Shown piece after piece: positions 1 through 6,611 of a DNA stretch of 8,822 bases. Under the pieces are notes generated by a model, which worked only from the letters and a program-made list of their open reading frames with translations, was not told the origin of the DNA and did no database searches. Location of the stretch: assembly GCA_035315685.1 (NCBI GenBank), contig DATFXR010000435.1:1-8822 (forward strand). The letters are read 5' to 3'. The position numbers and the translations under genes were made by a program. Position 1 is the stretch's first letter. The number at the start of each line of letters is the position of its first letter. The DNA is from QHWK01 sp035315685 (GTDB taxonomy: Bacteria > Acidobacteriota > Vicinamibacteria > Vicinamibacterales > CAVVIG01).

Positions 1-75
1 TCGCCGGAGCTGCCGACGGTCGAGATCATCCGTGGTGACAAACGGGCGCACGAAGTCGTGCGACAGGAGAACTAA
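1..75 (+). CDS. cpaB: CpaB/RcpC Flp pilus assembly protein, C-terminal end only
   Basis: Only the last 24 codons are in the window, in frame 1 and ending in TAA at 73-75. The residues include VEIIRGDKRAHEVV, which resembles the closing strand of CpaB/RcpC proteins, where a V-x-V-I-R-G element followed by a charged stretch is typical. CpaB is a periplasmic, SAF-domain protein that works with the Tad secretin CpaC. The position directly before cpaC is the canonical gene order and is the main support for the call. The stop overlaps the cpaC start by one base, and an AGGAG ribosome binding site for cpaC (65-69) lies inside this tail. The fragment is too short to be certain on sequence alone. Confidence 0.7.
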   Translation, partial: SPELPTVEIIRGDKRAHEVVRQEN

Positions 76-2105
76 TGCGTATCACAGGCCGGGCCGTCCG
101 CACATTCTTCATTCTGCTGATTGCTGTCGCCGCCCCGGGCGTCATCTTCGCAGACGATTCAACGCCGTCGGTACGACTGACCGTCGGCAAGTCGGCCGTC
201 GTGGACCTCGGCGCGCCGATCGCACGCGTGTCGCTGACCAGCTCGGACATCGCCGACGCGATGGTGACGACGTCGCAGCAACTGCTCGTGAACGGCAAGC
301 TGCCGGGCACGATCTCGATGTTCGTGTGGGAGCGCAACGGCACGCTGCGTCAGTTCGAGGTGGTGGTCCAGCGCGATCTCAATCTGCTGAACGAGCAGAT
401 TCATCGCCTGTTCCCGGGCGAGTCGATCGACGCACAGAGCAACGGCAAGTCGATCGTGCTGTCCGGGCTGGTCTCGACCAAAGACGTCGCCGAGAAGGCG
501 CGCACCGTCTCCGCCGGCTATGTCGACAAACCCGACGACGTCGTCAATCTGTTGAAGGTGCAGGATCCGACGACCGCGAACCAGGTGCTGCTCCGCGTCC
601 GCTTCGCCGAGGTCAGTCGCAGCGCGGTCACCGAGCTCGGCGCCTCGATCTTCACGAGCCCGACCGGCATCAACAACACGATCGGCCGCGTCACCACCGG
701 GCAATTCCAGGCCCCGGGCTTCGACGGCATCCAGTATACGAAGCAGAGCTCGAGCTTCGGCAGCTCGGTGGCCAGCGCCGAGGGCAAGTTCACGTTCAGC
801 GACTTCCTGAACTTCTTCCTGTTCAGCGAGAAGTACGACCTCGGCGTGGTCGTGAAGGCGCTGCAGACGCGCGGCCTGTTCCAGAGCCTCGCCGAGCCGA
901 ACCTCGTCGCCGAATCCGGCAAGGAAGCCAGCTTCCTCGCCGGCGGCGAGTTCCCGGTGCCGATCGCCCAGGGCACCGGCGGCAACGTGGCGATTTCGGT
1001 CAGCTACAAGGAATTCGGCGTCCGCTTGAACTTCACGCCGGTGATCGCCGGCGATCGCGTGCATCTCAAAGTGCGGCCAGAGGTGAGCACGCTCGACTTC
1101 GCCAACGGCGTCCTGCTGCAGGGCTTCCGTATCCCGGCGCTGTCGACCCGCCGTACTGAGACCGAGCTCGAGCTGATCGACGGCCAGACGTTCGCGATCG
1201 CGGGCCTGCTGAACAACTCGATGAACTCGACCATGCAGAAGATTCCGGGGATCGGAGACATCCCGATTCTCGGCCTGCTCTTCAAGAGCAAGGCGGCGCA
1301 GAAGGATCAGACCGAGCTGGTCGTCATGATCACGCCGCAGATTCTCCAGCGGAATTCGACGGGCGTGACCTCGACGCTGCCGCGCACGCCGGAGCAGTTC
1401 CTGGGGCCGATGCCACAGGACAAGACGGTGAACCCGCTCGCGCCGGCGTTCACGCCGCAGCGTCCCAGCTTCAGCAATCCGAGCCCGAGCTCGTCGGCGG
1501 CGAACCCGGTGAAGGCGACCGAGAACTCGAACTCGAAGGAGAAGCAGGCGCCGGCGAAGAAGGCAGCCGGCAACGCGCCGGAAGCCTCGCCGACCGCGGC
1601 AGCGGCCGCAGTGTCCGCGCTGACGCCCGCGTCGCACGCGCCCGCGGTCGTTGCGGCACCGGCGCCGGCCGCCGCTCCGGCGCCGGCGGCTGACGCAGCC
1701 GCCCTGGCACCCTCCTCGGAAACGACGACGGTGCGGGCGATCCAGCCGTCCAGCAGCGCGCGTCCGATGACCGCCGACGAGAAGAAGGCCTTCGAGCGTG
1801 CCCGCGCTGAGCAGGAAGCGGCGCAGAAGGCCGACGGCGAAGCCAAAGCCAAGCAGGAAGAGGCGATGCGCCGGGCGGCGAAGGCGCAGGCGGAGCAGCA
1901 GAAGGTCGACGCAGAGCACCAGGCCAGGCTCGCGAAAGAGAAAGAGAAGGACGACCGCGAGAAGGCGAAAGTCGCCGCCGCCGAAGCGAAGCGACAGGCC
2001 GAGATCCAGAAGAACCACCAGAAGGCTCTCGATGAAGCGGCCGCGAAGGCCAAAGAGGCGCAGGCCAAGTACGAGGCGCTGGCGGCCAAAGGCCAGAAAC
2101 AGTAA
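75..2105 (+). CDS. cpaC: CpaC/RcpA-type Tad pilus secretin with long coiled-coil C-terminal extension
   Basis: This 676-residue protein would form the outer-membrane channel for the Flp/Tad pilus. Residues 1-26 look like a Sec signal peptide (hydrophobic FFILLIAVAAPGVIFA, cut before DD). Residues about 30-100 match the pilus/secretin N-terminal domain (SVRLTVGKSAVVDL) and about 100-162 a BON-like domain (GKSIVLSGLVSTKDVAEKA). Residues about 255-425 are the secretin core, with EPNLVAESGKEASFLAGGEFPVP, PGIGDIPILGLLFKS (391-405) and ELVVMITPQIL (414-424). A typical CpaC ends soon after that last motif. Here about 250 more residues follow: a Ser/Pro/Ala-rich, probably disordered stretch (about 427-565), then a highly charged Ala/Lys/Glu-rich predicted coiled coil (about 566-676) that resembles the TolA stalk in composition. 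The frame is open throughout, so the tail is a real fusion or extension, not a frameshift. The start is supported by AGGAG at 65-69, five bases upstream. The secretin call is firm; the function of the tail is unknown. Confidence 0.95.
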   Translation: MRITGRAVRTFFILLIAVAAPGVIFADDSTPSVRLTVGKSAVVDLGAPIARVSLTSSDIADAMVTTSQQLLVNGKLPGTISMFVWERNGTLRQFEVVVQRDLNLLNEQIHRLFPGESIDAQSNGKSIVLSGLVSTKDVAEKARTVSAGYVDKPDDVVNLLKVQDPTTANQVLLRVRFAEVSRSAVTELGASIFTSPTGINNTIGRVTTGQFQAPGFDGIQYTKQSSSFGSSVASAEGKFTFSDFLNFFLFSEKYDLGVVVKALQTRGLFQSLAEPNLVAESGKEASFLAGGEFPVPIAQGTGGNVAISVSYKEFGVRLNFTPVIAGDRVHLKVRPEVSTLDFANGVLLQGFRIPALSTRRTETELELIDGQTFAIAGLLNNSMNSTMQKIPGIGDIPILGLLFKSKAAQKDQTELVVMITPQILQRNSTGVTSTLPRTPEQFLGPMPQDKTVNPLAPAFTPQRPSFSNPSPSSSAANPVKATENSNSKEKQAPAKKAAGNAPEASPTAAAAAVSALTPASHAPAVVAAPAPAAAPAPAADAAALAPSSETTTVRAIQPSSSARPMTADEKKAFERARAEQEAAQKADGEAKAKQEEAMRRAAKAQAEQQKVDAEHQARLAKEKEKDDREKAKVAAAEAKRQAEIQKNHQKALDEAAAKAKEAQAKYEALAAKGQKQ

Positions 2106-2129
2106 CGACCGACTGGTGGTCACAGAGAC

Positions 2130-3302
2130 ATGGCTCAACTCGTAGGCCTCATCGTTTCCGACGACGAGACGTTCAAGAAGCAGGTCGGCCAGCTGCTGCG
2201 CGCCGGCGCCATTCCGGTCAGCGTGATCGACGACCGCGCGGCGCGCGACGGCGCGGCGGCCGACCTCATCATCGTCGACGTTCGCGGCAACACGACTTCG
2301 GCGATGTCGAACATCGAGCGCCTCCGCGGCGGGGCGTCAGGCGCCGCGATCTTCGCGGTCGCGCTCGACAACAACCCCGATCTGATCCTGCAGTCGATGC
2401 GCGCCGGCGCCAACGAGTTCTTCACGTGGCCGCCAGCCGACGAAACGTTTCACAGCGCGGTGCGGCGCACCGCCGCCCGCCGGGAGAGCGCGGCCGGCGC
2501 GAAGGCGGCGAGGACGCTGGTGTTCTTCGGTGCGAAAGGCGGCGCCGGTACGACGACCACCGCGGTCAACTGCGCGGTCGAGCTCGCGCGCCTGAGCAAA
2601 CGGGCCACCGTGATCGTCGACTTGAAGCCGGGTCTGGGCGAAGTCGCGCTGTTCCTGGGCGTGCGGCCACGCTACAGCGTCCTCGACGCGATCGACAACC
2701 TGCATCGGCTCGATCGCGAGTTCTTGCGCGAGCTGGTGATGAAGCACAAGTCCGGCCTGGAGATCCTCGCAGGATCGGACCAGTTCGATCGTCCCGGCGC
2801 GGCCGATGGCAGCTCGCTCGAGGAGCTGTTCCGGCTGCTCGCGCGGCAGTACGAATACATCGTCATCGACGCCGGCAGCCAGATCAGCTCGTGCACGACC
2901 GCGGCGCTCTACACCGGCGACACGATCTTCCTGGTCGCGAATCCGGACGTGCCGTCGGTGCGCAACGCCCAGCGGCTGCTCGATCGCGTTCGCCAGCTCG
3001 GCGCGTGCGACGAGCGGGTGCGGGTGCTGCTCAATCGCGCGGCGGAGCCATTCCCGATCCCGCCGAAGCAGATCGAAGGCGCGCTCGGCCACCCGATTCA
3101 CCACACGTTCCCATCGGACTACAAAACGGTCTCGACGGCGCTCAACTCCGGCGTGCCGCTGGCGCTGGCGGGCCAATCGGACATCGCCGCGCAGTTCGAT
3201 CGCTTCACGCGAATGATCCTCGACCCGAACGCCGAGGCGCCGGCGCCGCAGCCGGCAAAACGCAAGGTTCCGGGCCTCGAACGCATCGCATCCCTCTGGT
3301 AA
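2130..3302 (+). CDS. cpaE: CpaE/TadZ-type pilus localization protein (degenerate receiver plus MinD/ParA-like ATPase)
   Basis: CpaE/TadZ proteins are cytoplasmic and position the Tad machine, usually at a pole. Residues 1-115 look like a response-regulator receiver fold: acidic pair D11-D12 and phospho-acceptor-like D50 (LIIVD) are present, but the usual K-P near the end is W-P (GANEFFTWPP, W100), so normal phosphorelay is doubtful. Residues about 128-375 are a MinD/ParA-type domain. Its deviant Walker A reads AKGGAGTTTT (135-144), keeping the signature Lys136 but having Thr where the P-loop Lys is expected at 141. The Walker A' region reads VIVDLKPGLG (D164, with K166 where a second Asp is common), and Walker B is YIVIDAGS (D247). 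Loss of P-loop Lys is known in TadZ/CpaE proteins, so this supports the assignment. It lies 24 bases after cpaC and 6 bases before cpaF. The ribosome binding site is weak (AGAGA just before the ATG). Confidence 0.92.
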   Translation: MAQLVGLIVSDDETFKKQVGQLLRAGAIPVSVIDDRAARDGAAADLIIVDVRGNTTSAMSNIERLRGGASGAAIFAVALDNNPDLILQSMRAGANEFFTWPPADETFHSAVRRTAARRESAAGAKAARTLVFFGAKGGAGTTTTAVNCAVELARLSKRATVIVDLKPGLGEVALFLGVRPRYSVLDAIDNLHRLDREFLRELVMKHKSGLEILAGSDQFDRPGAADGSSLEELFRLLARQYEYIVIDAGSQISSCTTAALYTGDTIFLVANPDVPSVRNAQRLLDRVRQLGACDERVRVLLNRAAEPFPIPPKQIEGALGHPIHHTFPSDYKTVSTALNSGVPLALAGQSDIAAQFDRFTRMILDPNAEAPAPQPAKRKVPGLERIASLW

Positions 3303-3308
3303 TCGAAC

Positions 3309-4646
3309 ATGCCCATAGTTGCGACGACGACCTCGACTGCTCCCACACCGCCTCGCCCGCAGGCGCCGGTGCGGCAGCAGTACCTCGACCTGAAAGCGAA
3401 CGTTCACCGCAAGCTGCTCAACCGGTTGAACCTCGAAGCGCTGGCGCAGTCGGATCGCACGCGCGCCGAGAGCGAAATCCGCACCCTGCTCACCGAGCTG
3501 CTGGCAGAGGAAAACACGCCGCTCAGCCTCAGCGAGCGCGAAGGTCTCTTCAGTGAGCTGATCGACGACGTCTTCGGACTTGGACCGCTCGAGCCGCTGC
3601 TGCGCGATCCGTCGATCAGCGACATCCTGGTCAACACCCATCGGCACGTCTTCGTCGAGCGCGGCGGCACGCTGCATCGTGTCCCGACGACGTTCCAGGA
3701 CGACCGGCACCTGCTGCGCGTCATCGACCGTATCGTGAGCGCGATTGGACGCCGCGTCGACGACAGCTCGCCGATGGTCGATGCGCGCCTCCCGGACGGC
3801 TCGCGCGTCAACGCGATCATTCCGCCGCTGGCGGTCGATGGCCCGCTGCTCTCGATCCGGCGTTTCCCGGCCGAGCGCCTGAAGGCCGACGATCTCGTCA
3901 ACCTGCGGGCGATGACCAAGCCGATGCTCGACTTCCTCTCGCACTGCGTCCGCGCGCGGCTGAACGCGATCATCAGCGGCGGCACCGGCGCCGGCAAAAC
4001 GACGCTGCTCAACGTGCTGTCCGGCTTCATCGGCGATCGCGAGCGCATTGTCACCATCGAGGACGCGGCCGAGCTGCAGCTCCACCAGGAACACGTGGCG
4101 CGGCTCGAGACGCGGCCGCCGAACGTCGAGGGCAAGGGCGCGATCCGGCAGCGGCAGCTGATGGTCAACGCGCTCCGTATGCGCCCGGATCGCATCGTGG
4201 TCGGCGAGGTGCGCGGCGAGGAAGCGCTCGACATGCTCCAGGCGATGAACACCGGTCACGACGGATCGCTGACGACGGTCCATGCCAACACGCCGCGCGA
4301 CGCGCTGAGCCGTATCGAGACCATGATCGCGATGGGCGCCACGAACCTGCCGGAGCGGGCGATGCGCCAGCAGATCTCCTCGGCGGTTCAGCTCGTGGTG
4401 CAGCAGACGCGCCTCAGCGACGGCTCGCGCAAGATCACCAGCATCTCCGAGATCACCGGCATGGAGGGCGACATCATCACCATGCAGGAGGTCTTCGTGT
4501 TCGAGAAGATGGGCCTCACGCAGGAAGGCAAGGTGATCGGCCGCTTCCGCGCGACCGGCGTGCGGCCGAAATGCTGCGAGCGGCTGAAGGCGTCCGGCAT
4601 CAATCTCCCCGCCGACATGTTCGAAGGCGTGACCGAGGTGCGGTGA
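3309..4646 (+). CDS. cpaF: CpaF/TadA secretion ATPase, motor of the Tad pilus
   Basis: This 445-residue hexameric cytoplasmic ATPase of the type II/IV secretion (VirB11/GspE) superfamily powers Flp pilus assembly. All expected motifs are intact: Walker A GGTGAGKTT (224-232), Asp box TIEDAAELQL (249-258), Walker B region RMRPDRIVVGEVRGEEAL (290-307, with E300), and the His-box segment NTGHDGSLTTVHANTP (314-329, H317 and H325). The N-terminal domain includes the TadA-typical FGLGPLEPLLRDPSISDILVN (89-109). Residues 1-22 are a Thr/Pro-rich leader before the conserved region. The length is usual for CpaF. No convincing Shine-Dalgarno precedes the ATG, which sits six bases after the cpaE stop, so translation may depend on coupling to cpaE. 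The stop overlaps the tadB start by one base. Confidence 0.97.
   Translation: MPIVATTTSTAPTPPRPQAPVRQQYLDLKANVHRKLLNRLNLEALAQSDRTRAESEIRTLLTELLAEENTPLSLSEREGLFSELIDDVFGLGPLEPLLRDPSISDILVNTHRHVFVERGGTLHRVPTTFQDDRHLLRVIDRIVSAIGRRVDDSSPMVDARLPDGSRVNAIIPPLAVDGPLLSIRRFPAERLKADDLVNLRAMTKPMLDFLSHCVRARLNAIISGGTGAGKTTLLNVLSGFIGDRERIVTIEDAAELQLHQEHVARLETRPPNVEGKGAIRQRQLMVNALRMRPDRIVVGEVRGEEALDMLQAMNTGHDGSLTTVHANTPRDALSRIETMIAMGATNLPERAMRQQISSAVQLVVQQTRLSDGSRKITSISEITGMEGDIITMQEVFVFEKMGLTQEGKVIGRFRATGVRPKCCERLKASGINLPADMFEGVTEVR
4635..4639 (+). promoter_or_regulatory. Ribosome binding site deciding the tadB start
   Basis: GAGGT lies inside the end of cpaF, six bases before the ATG at 4646. It supports that start over an in-frame ATG at 4571, which would overlap cpaF by 76 bases and add an Arg/His-rich leader unlike a TadB N-terminus. 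Confidence 0.7.
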
Positions 4647-5620
4647 TGCTGATTCCGCTGCTGATTTTCATCTTGGTCGCCGGCGGCATCGTCGGCGCCT
4701 ACGCGGCGGCGACCAACCTGCCGTCCCTGCTGGCCGCCCGCAAGCTCGATCGACGCCTCCGTGAAGTCGCCAATCCGTTCGGCACCGACGCCGAAGCAGA
4801 CAGCGAGGAGTCGATCATCAAGCGCGTCGAAGCGGGCGCGCTGCCCGGCGTCGACAAACTCGTGGCGCGGACCAGCGCCGGGACGTCGCTCAAGCTGCTG
4901 ATCAGCCAGTCGGGGGTGCGCACCACGCCGGGGACGATCGTCCTGTTCAGCATCGTGTTCGCGATCCTCGGCGCGTTCATCGTCTCGCTGTTCGTCCGCC
5001 AGCTGGTGGTGCTGCCGATCGCGGCGCTCCTCTTCGGCGTGCTGCCGTACGGCTGGCTGCTGCACAAGCGCTCGTCGCGGCTGAAGAAATTCGAGGAGAT
5101 GTTCCCCGAGGCGCTCGATCTCCTGTCGCGGGCGATTCGCGCCGGCCACGCGTTCCAGACCTCGATGGGCATGGTCGCCGACGAACTGCCGGAGCCGGTC
5201 GGGCCGGAATTCAAAACAACGTTCGATCAGCAGAACTTCGGCCTGCCGCTGCGCGACGCATTGAACGAGCTGGCCGAGCGCGTCGCGATCCTCGACGTGC
5301 GGTTCTTCGTCACCGCGGTGCTGATTCAGCGCGACACCGGCGGCAACCTGGCCGAGATCCTCGACAACCTCGCGCACGTCGTCCGTGAACGCTTCAAGAT
5401 CCGGCGGCAGATTCGCGTCCACACCGCGCACGGCCGGTTCACCGGCTACGTGCTGCTGGCGCTGCCGGCGGCGCTCGCGGTGGCGCTGTCGTTCATCAAC
5501 CCCGAGCACATGGGGCTGCTGTTCCACGAGCGGATGGGCCAGATCATGCTGGTCGGCGCCATCATCATGCAGACCGTCGGATACATCTGGATCCGTCAGG
5601 TCATCAAAATCGAGGTCTGA
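4646..5620 (+). CDS. tadB: TadB inner-membrane platform protein (type II secretion system F domain)
   Basis: This 324-residue membrane protein would form, with TadC, the inner-membrane platform on which the CpaF motor acts. An N-terminal hydrophobic segment (about 2-22, MLIPLLIFILVAGGIVGAYA) is followed by a charged cytoplasmic part, two adjacent membrane segments (about 95-140, the second containing VVLPIAALLFGVLPYGWLL), a T2SSF domain (about 146-275) and two C-terminal membrane segments (about 277-296 and 306-319). Family hallmarks in the T2SSF domain are FPEALDLLSRAIRAGHAF, the stretch ending LIQRDTGGNLAEILDNLA, and the basic RFKIRRQIR before the fourth segment. The chosen start gives a clean hydrophobic N-terminus, has GAGGT at the right distance, and overlaps the cpaF stop as TGATG. 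tadC begins two bases after the stop. Confidence 0.94.
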   Translation: MLIPLLIFILVAGGIVGAYAAATNLPSLLAARKLDRRLREVANPFGTDAEADSEESIIKRVEAGALPGVDKLVARTSAGTSLKLLISQSGVRTTPGTIVLFSIVFAILGAFIVSLFVRQLVVLPIAALLFGVLPYGWLLHKRSSRLKKFEEMFPEALDLLSRAIRAGHAFQTSMGMVADELPEPVGPEFKTTFDQQNFGLPLRDALNELAERVAILDVRFFVTAVLIQRDTGGNLAEILDNLAHVVRERFKIRRQIRVHTAHGRFTGYVLLALPAALAVALSFINPEHMGLLFHERMGQIMLVGAIIMQTVGYIWIRQVIKIEV

Positions 5621-5622
5621 CC

Positions 5623-6537
5623 ATGGCGATGCTCCTGCCCCTGCTCGCGTTTCTGTTTGCGTCGCTGGTCGTTGCGGCGGCGGCGATGGCCTTCTCGTCG
5701 GGCGGCGGATCGGCGATCGAGCGGCGCCTCGGCGAGCTCGCCGTTGGCAGCGGCGGCCTCGAAGTCAAGGACAACCCGGAATACACCAAGGCGGTCGTCG
5801 AGGCTCTGAAGCGGATCGGCACCGCGGCGCCGCGATCGTCGTCCGAGCTGGGCAAACTGCAGAAGCGGCTGCTCGCGGCTGGCTATCGGTCGCACGAGGC
5901 GCTGCTCGTGTTCTTCGGCATCCGCCTGGCGTGCGCGCTCGGCCTCTTCGTGGTGATGATCTCGGGGATCATCGTCGCGCCGAAGCTGATCAACGCCCTG
6001 GTCGCCTGTGCGCTCGGCTACCTGCTGCCAGGCATGGCGCTGGCGCGGATGGCGAAGAAGCGCCAGCACAAGATTCGTCTCGGGCTGCCCGATGCGCTCG
6101 ACCTGCTCGTGGTCAGCGTCGAAGCGGGGCTCGGCCTCGATCAGGCGATTCAGCGCGTCGCTGCCGAACTGGAGTTCGCACACCCCGATCTCGCCAACGA
6201 GCTCTCGTTGATCAACCTCGAGCTGCGCGCCGGCAAGGCGCGCGCCGACGCGCTCCGCAATCTGGCCGAACGCACCGGCGTCGATGACATCTCGTCACTG
6301 GTCGCCATGCTGGTCCAGACCGATAAATTCGGCACCAGCGTGGCGCAGTCGCTGCGCGTGCACTCCGATACGGTGCGCACCAAGCGCCGTCAGCGGGCGG
6401 AAGAAGCAGCGGCAAAGACCGGCGTGAAAATGGTGTTCCCGCTGGTGTTCTGCATCTTCCCGGCGATCTGGGTGGTGACCATCGGACCGGCGGCGATCAA
6501 GTTCGTCCAGGTGCTGGTGCCGATGGCGAACAAGTAA
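5623..6537 (+). CDS. tadC: TadC inner-membrane platform protein (type II secretion system F domain)
   Basis: This 304-residue partner of TadB has a hydrophobic N-terminus (about 3-24), two close membrane segments (about 94-118 and 121-142), a T2SSF domain (about 152-270) and a C-terminal membrane segment (about 270-298). Hallmarks are LGLPDALDLLVVSVEAGLGL (153-172), the central LVQTDKFGTSVAQSLRVHSD (230-249), the basic TKRRQRAEEAAAKTG, and the end KMVFPLVFCIFPAIWVVTIG. These distinguish TadC from TadB, whose C-terminal half ends differently. GAGGT at 5612-5616, six bases before the ATG, supports the start. In most tad loci tadC is followed by tadD or pseudopilin genes; here the next element is a short intergenic repeat and hairpin, then an AAA+ ATPase gene. 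Confidence 0.94.
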   Translation: MAMLLPLLAFLFASLVVAAAAMAFSSGGGSAIERRLGELAVGSGGLEVKDNPEYTKAVVEALKRIGTAAPRSSSELGKLQKRLLAAGYRSHEALLVFFGIRLACALGLFVVMISGIIVAPKLINALVACALGYLLPGMALARMAKKRQHKIRLGLPDALDLLVVSVEAGLGLDQAIQRVAAELEFAHPDLANELSLINLELRAGKARADALRNLAERTGVDDISSLVAMLVQTDKFGTSVAQSLRVHSDTVRTKRRQRAEEAAAKTGVKMVFPLVFCIFPAIWVVTIGPAAIKFVQVLVPMANK

Positions 6538-6539
6538 CG

Positions 6540-6564
6540 GGTTCTCGGTTGCAGGTTCTCGGTT
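6540..6564 (+). repeat. Short direct repeat, two copies of an 11-base unit at 14-base spacing
   Basis: GGTTCTCGGTT occurs at 6540-6550 and again at 6554-6564, separated by GCA. The second copy runs into five T residues (6563-6567). It starts two bases after the tadC stop and, with the hairpin just downstream, fills the only real gap in the window. It may be a copy of a dispersed intergenic element, but only one locus is visible here. Confidence 0.6.
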
Positions 6565-6578
6565 TTTGAAACGGTAGT

Positions 6579-6596
6579 GTCCGGCTTGAACCGGAC
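6579..6596 (+). terminator. GC-rich hairpin after tadC, possible terminator or attenuator
   Basis: GTCCGG (6579-6584) and CCGGAC (6591-6596) form a perfect six-base-pair stem around a six-base loop, CTTGAA. The stem is followed by TTCTTGG, which is a poor T-tract, so classical intrinsic termination is uncertain. It could instead be a processing or mRNA-stability hairpin, or part of a dispersed palindromic repeat together with the direct repeat before it. Confidence 0.35.
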
Positions 6597-6611
6597 TTCT
6601 TGGATTCCAAC

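Noticed and set aside
2107..2121. Small inverted repeat GACC/GGTC between cpaC and cpaE
   Set aside because: A four-base-pair stem with a seven-base loop and no T-tract is expected by chance in GC-rich DNA.
159..2138. A 659-codon open frame on the minus strand opposite cpaC
   Set aside because: It is antisense to a well-supported secretin, is extremely Arg/Leu-rich, shows no recognisable domain, and is explained by the GC-rich third positions of cpaC.
2337..4283. A 648-codon open frame on the minus strand across cpaE and cpaF
   Set aside because: It spans two conserved genes in antisense, has Arg/Asp/His-rich low-complexity composition and no domain; it is a GC-driven shadow.
4571..4645. 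An upstream in-frame ATG that would lengthen TadB by 25 residues
   Set aside because: The extension lies inside cpaF, is Arg-rich and hydrophilic, and the ATG at 4646 has a good ribosome binding site and a typical hydrophobic TadB start.
6549..6580. Possible sigma-70-like promoter, TTGCAG then TAGTGT
   Set aside because: The first box matches reasonably, but the second agrees with TATAAT at only three of six positions and the spacing is not ideal, so it cannot be supported.
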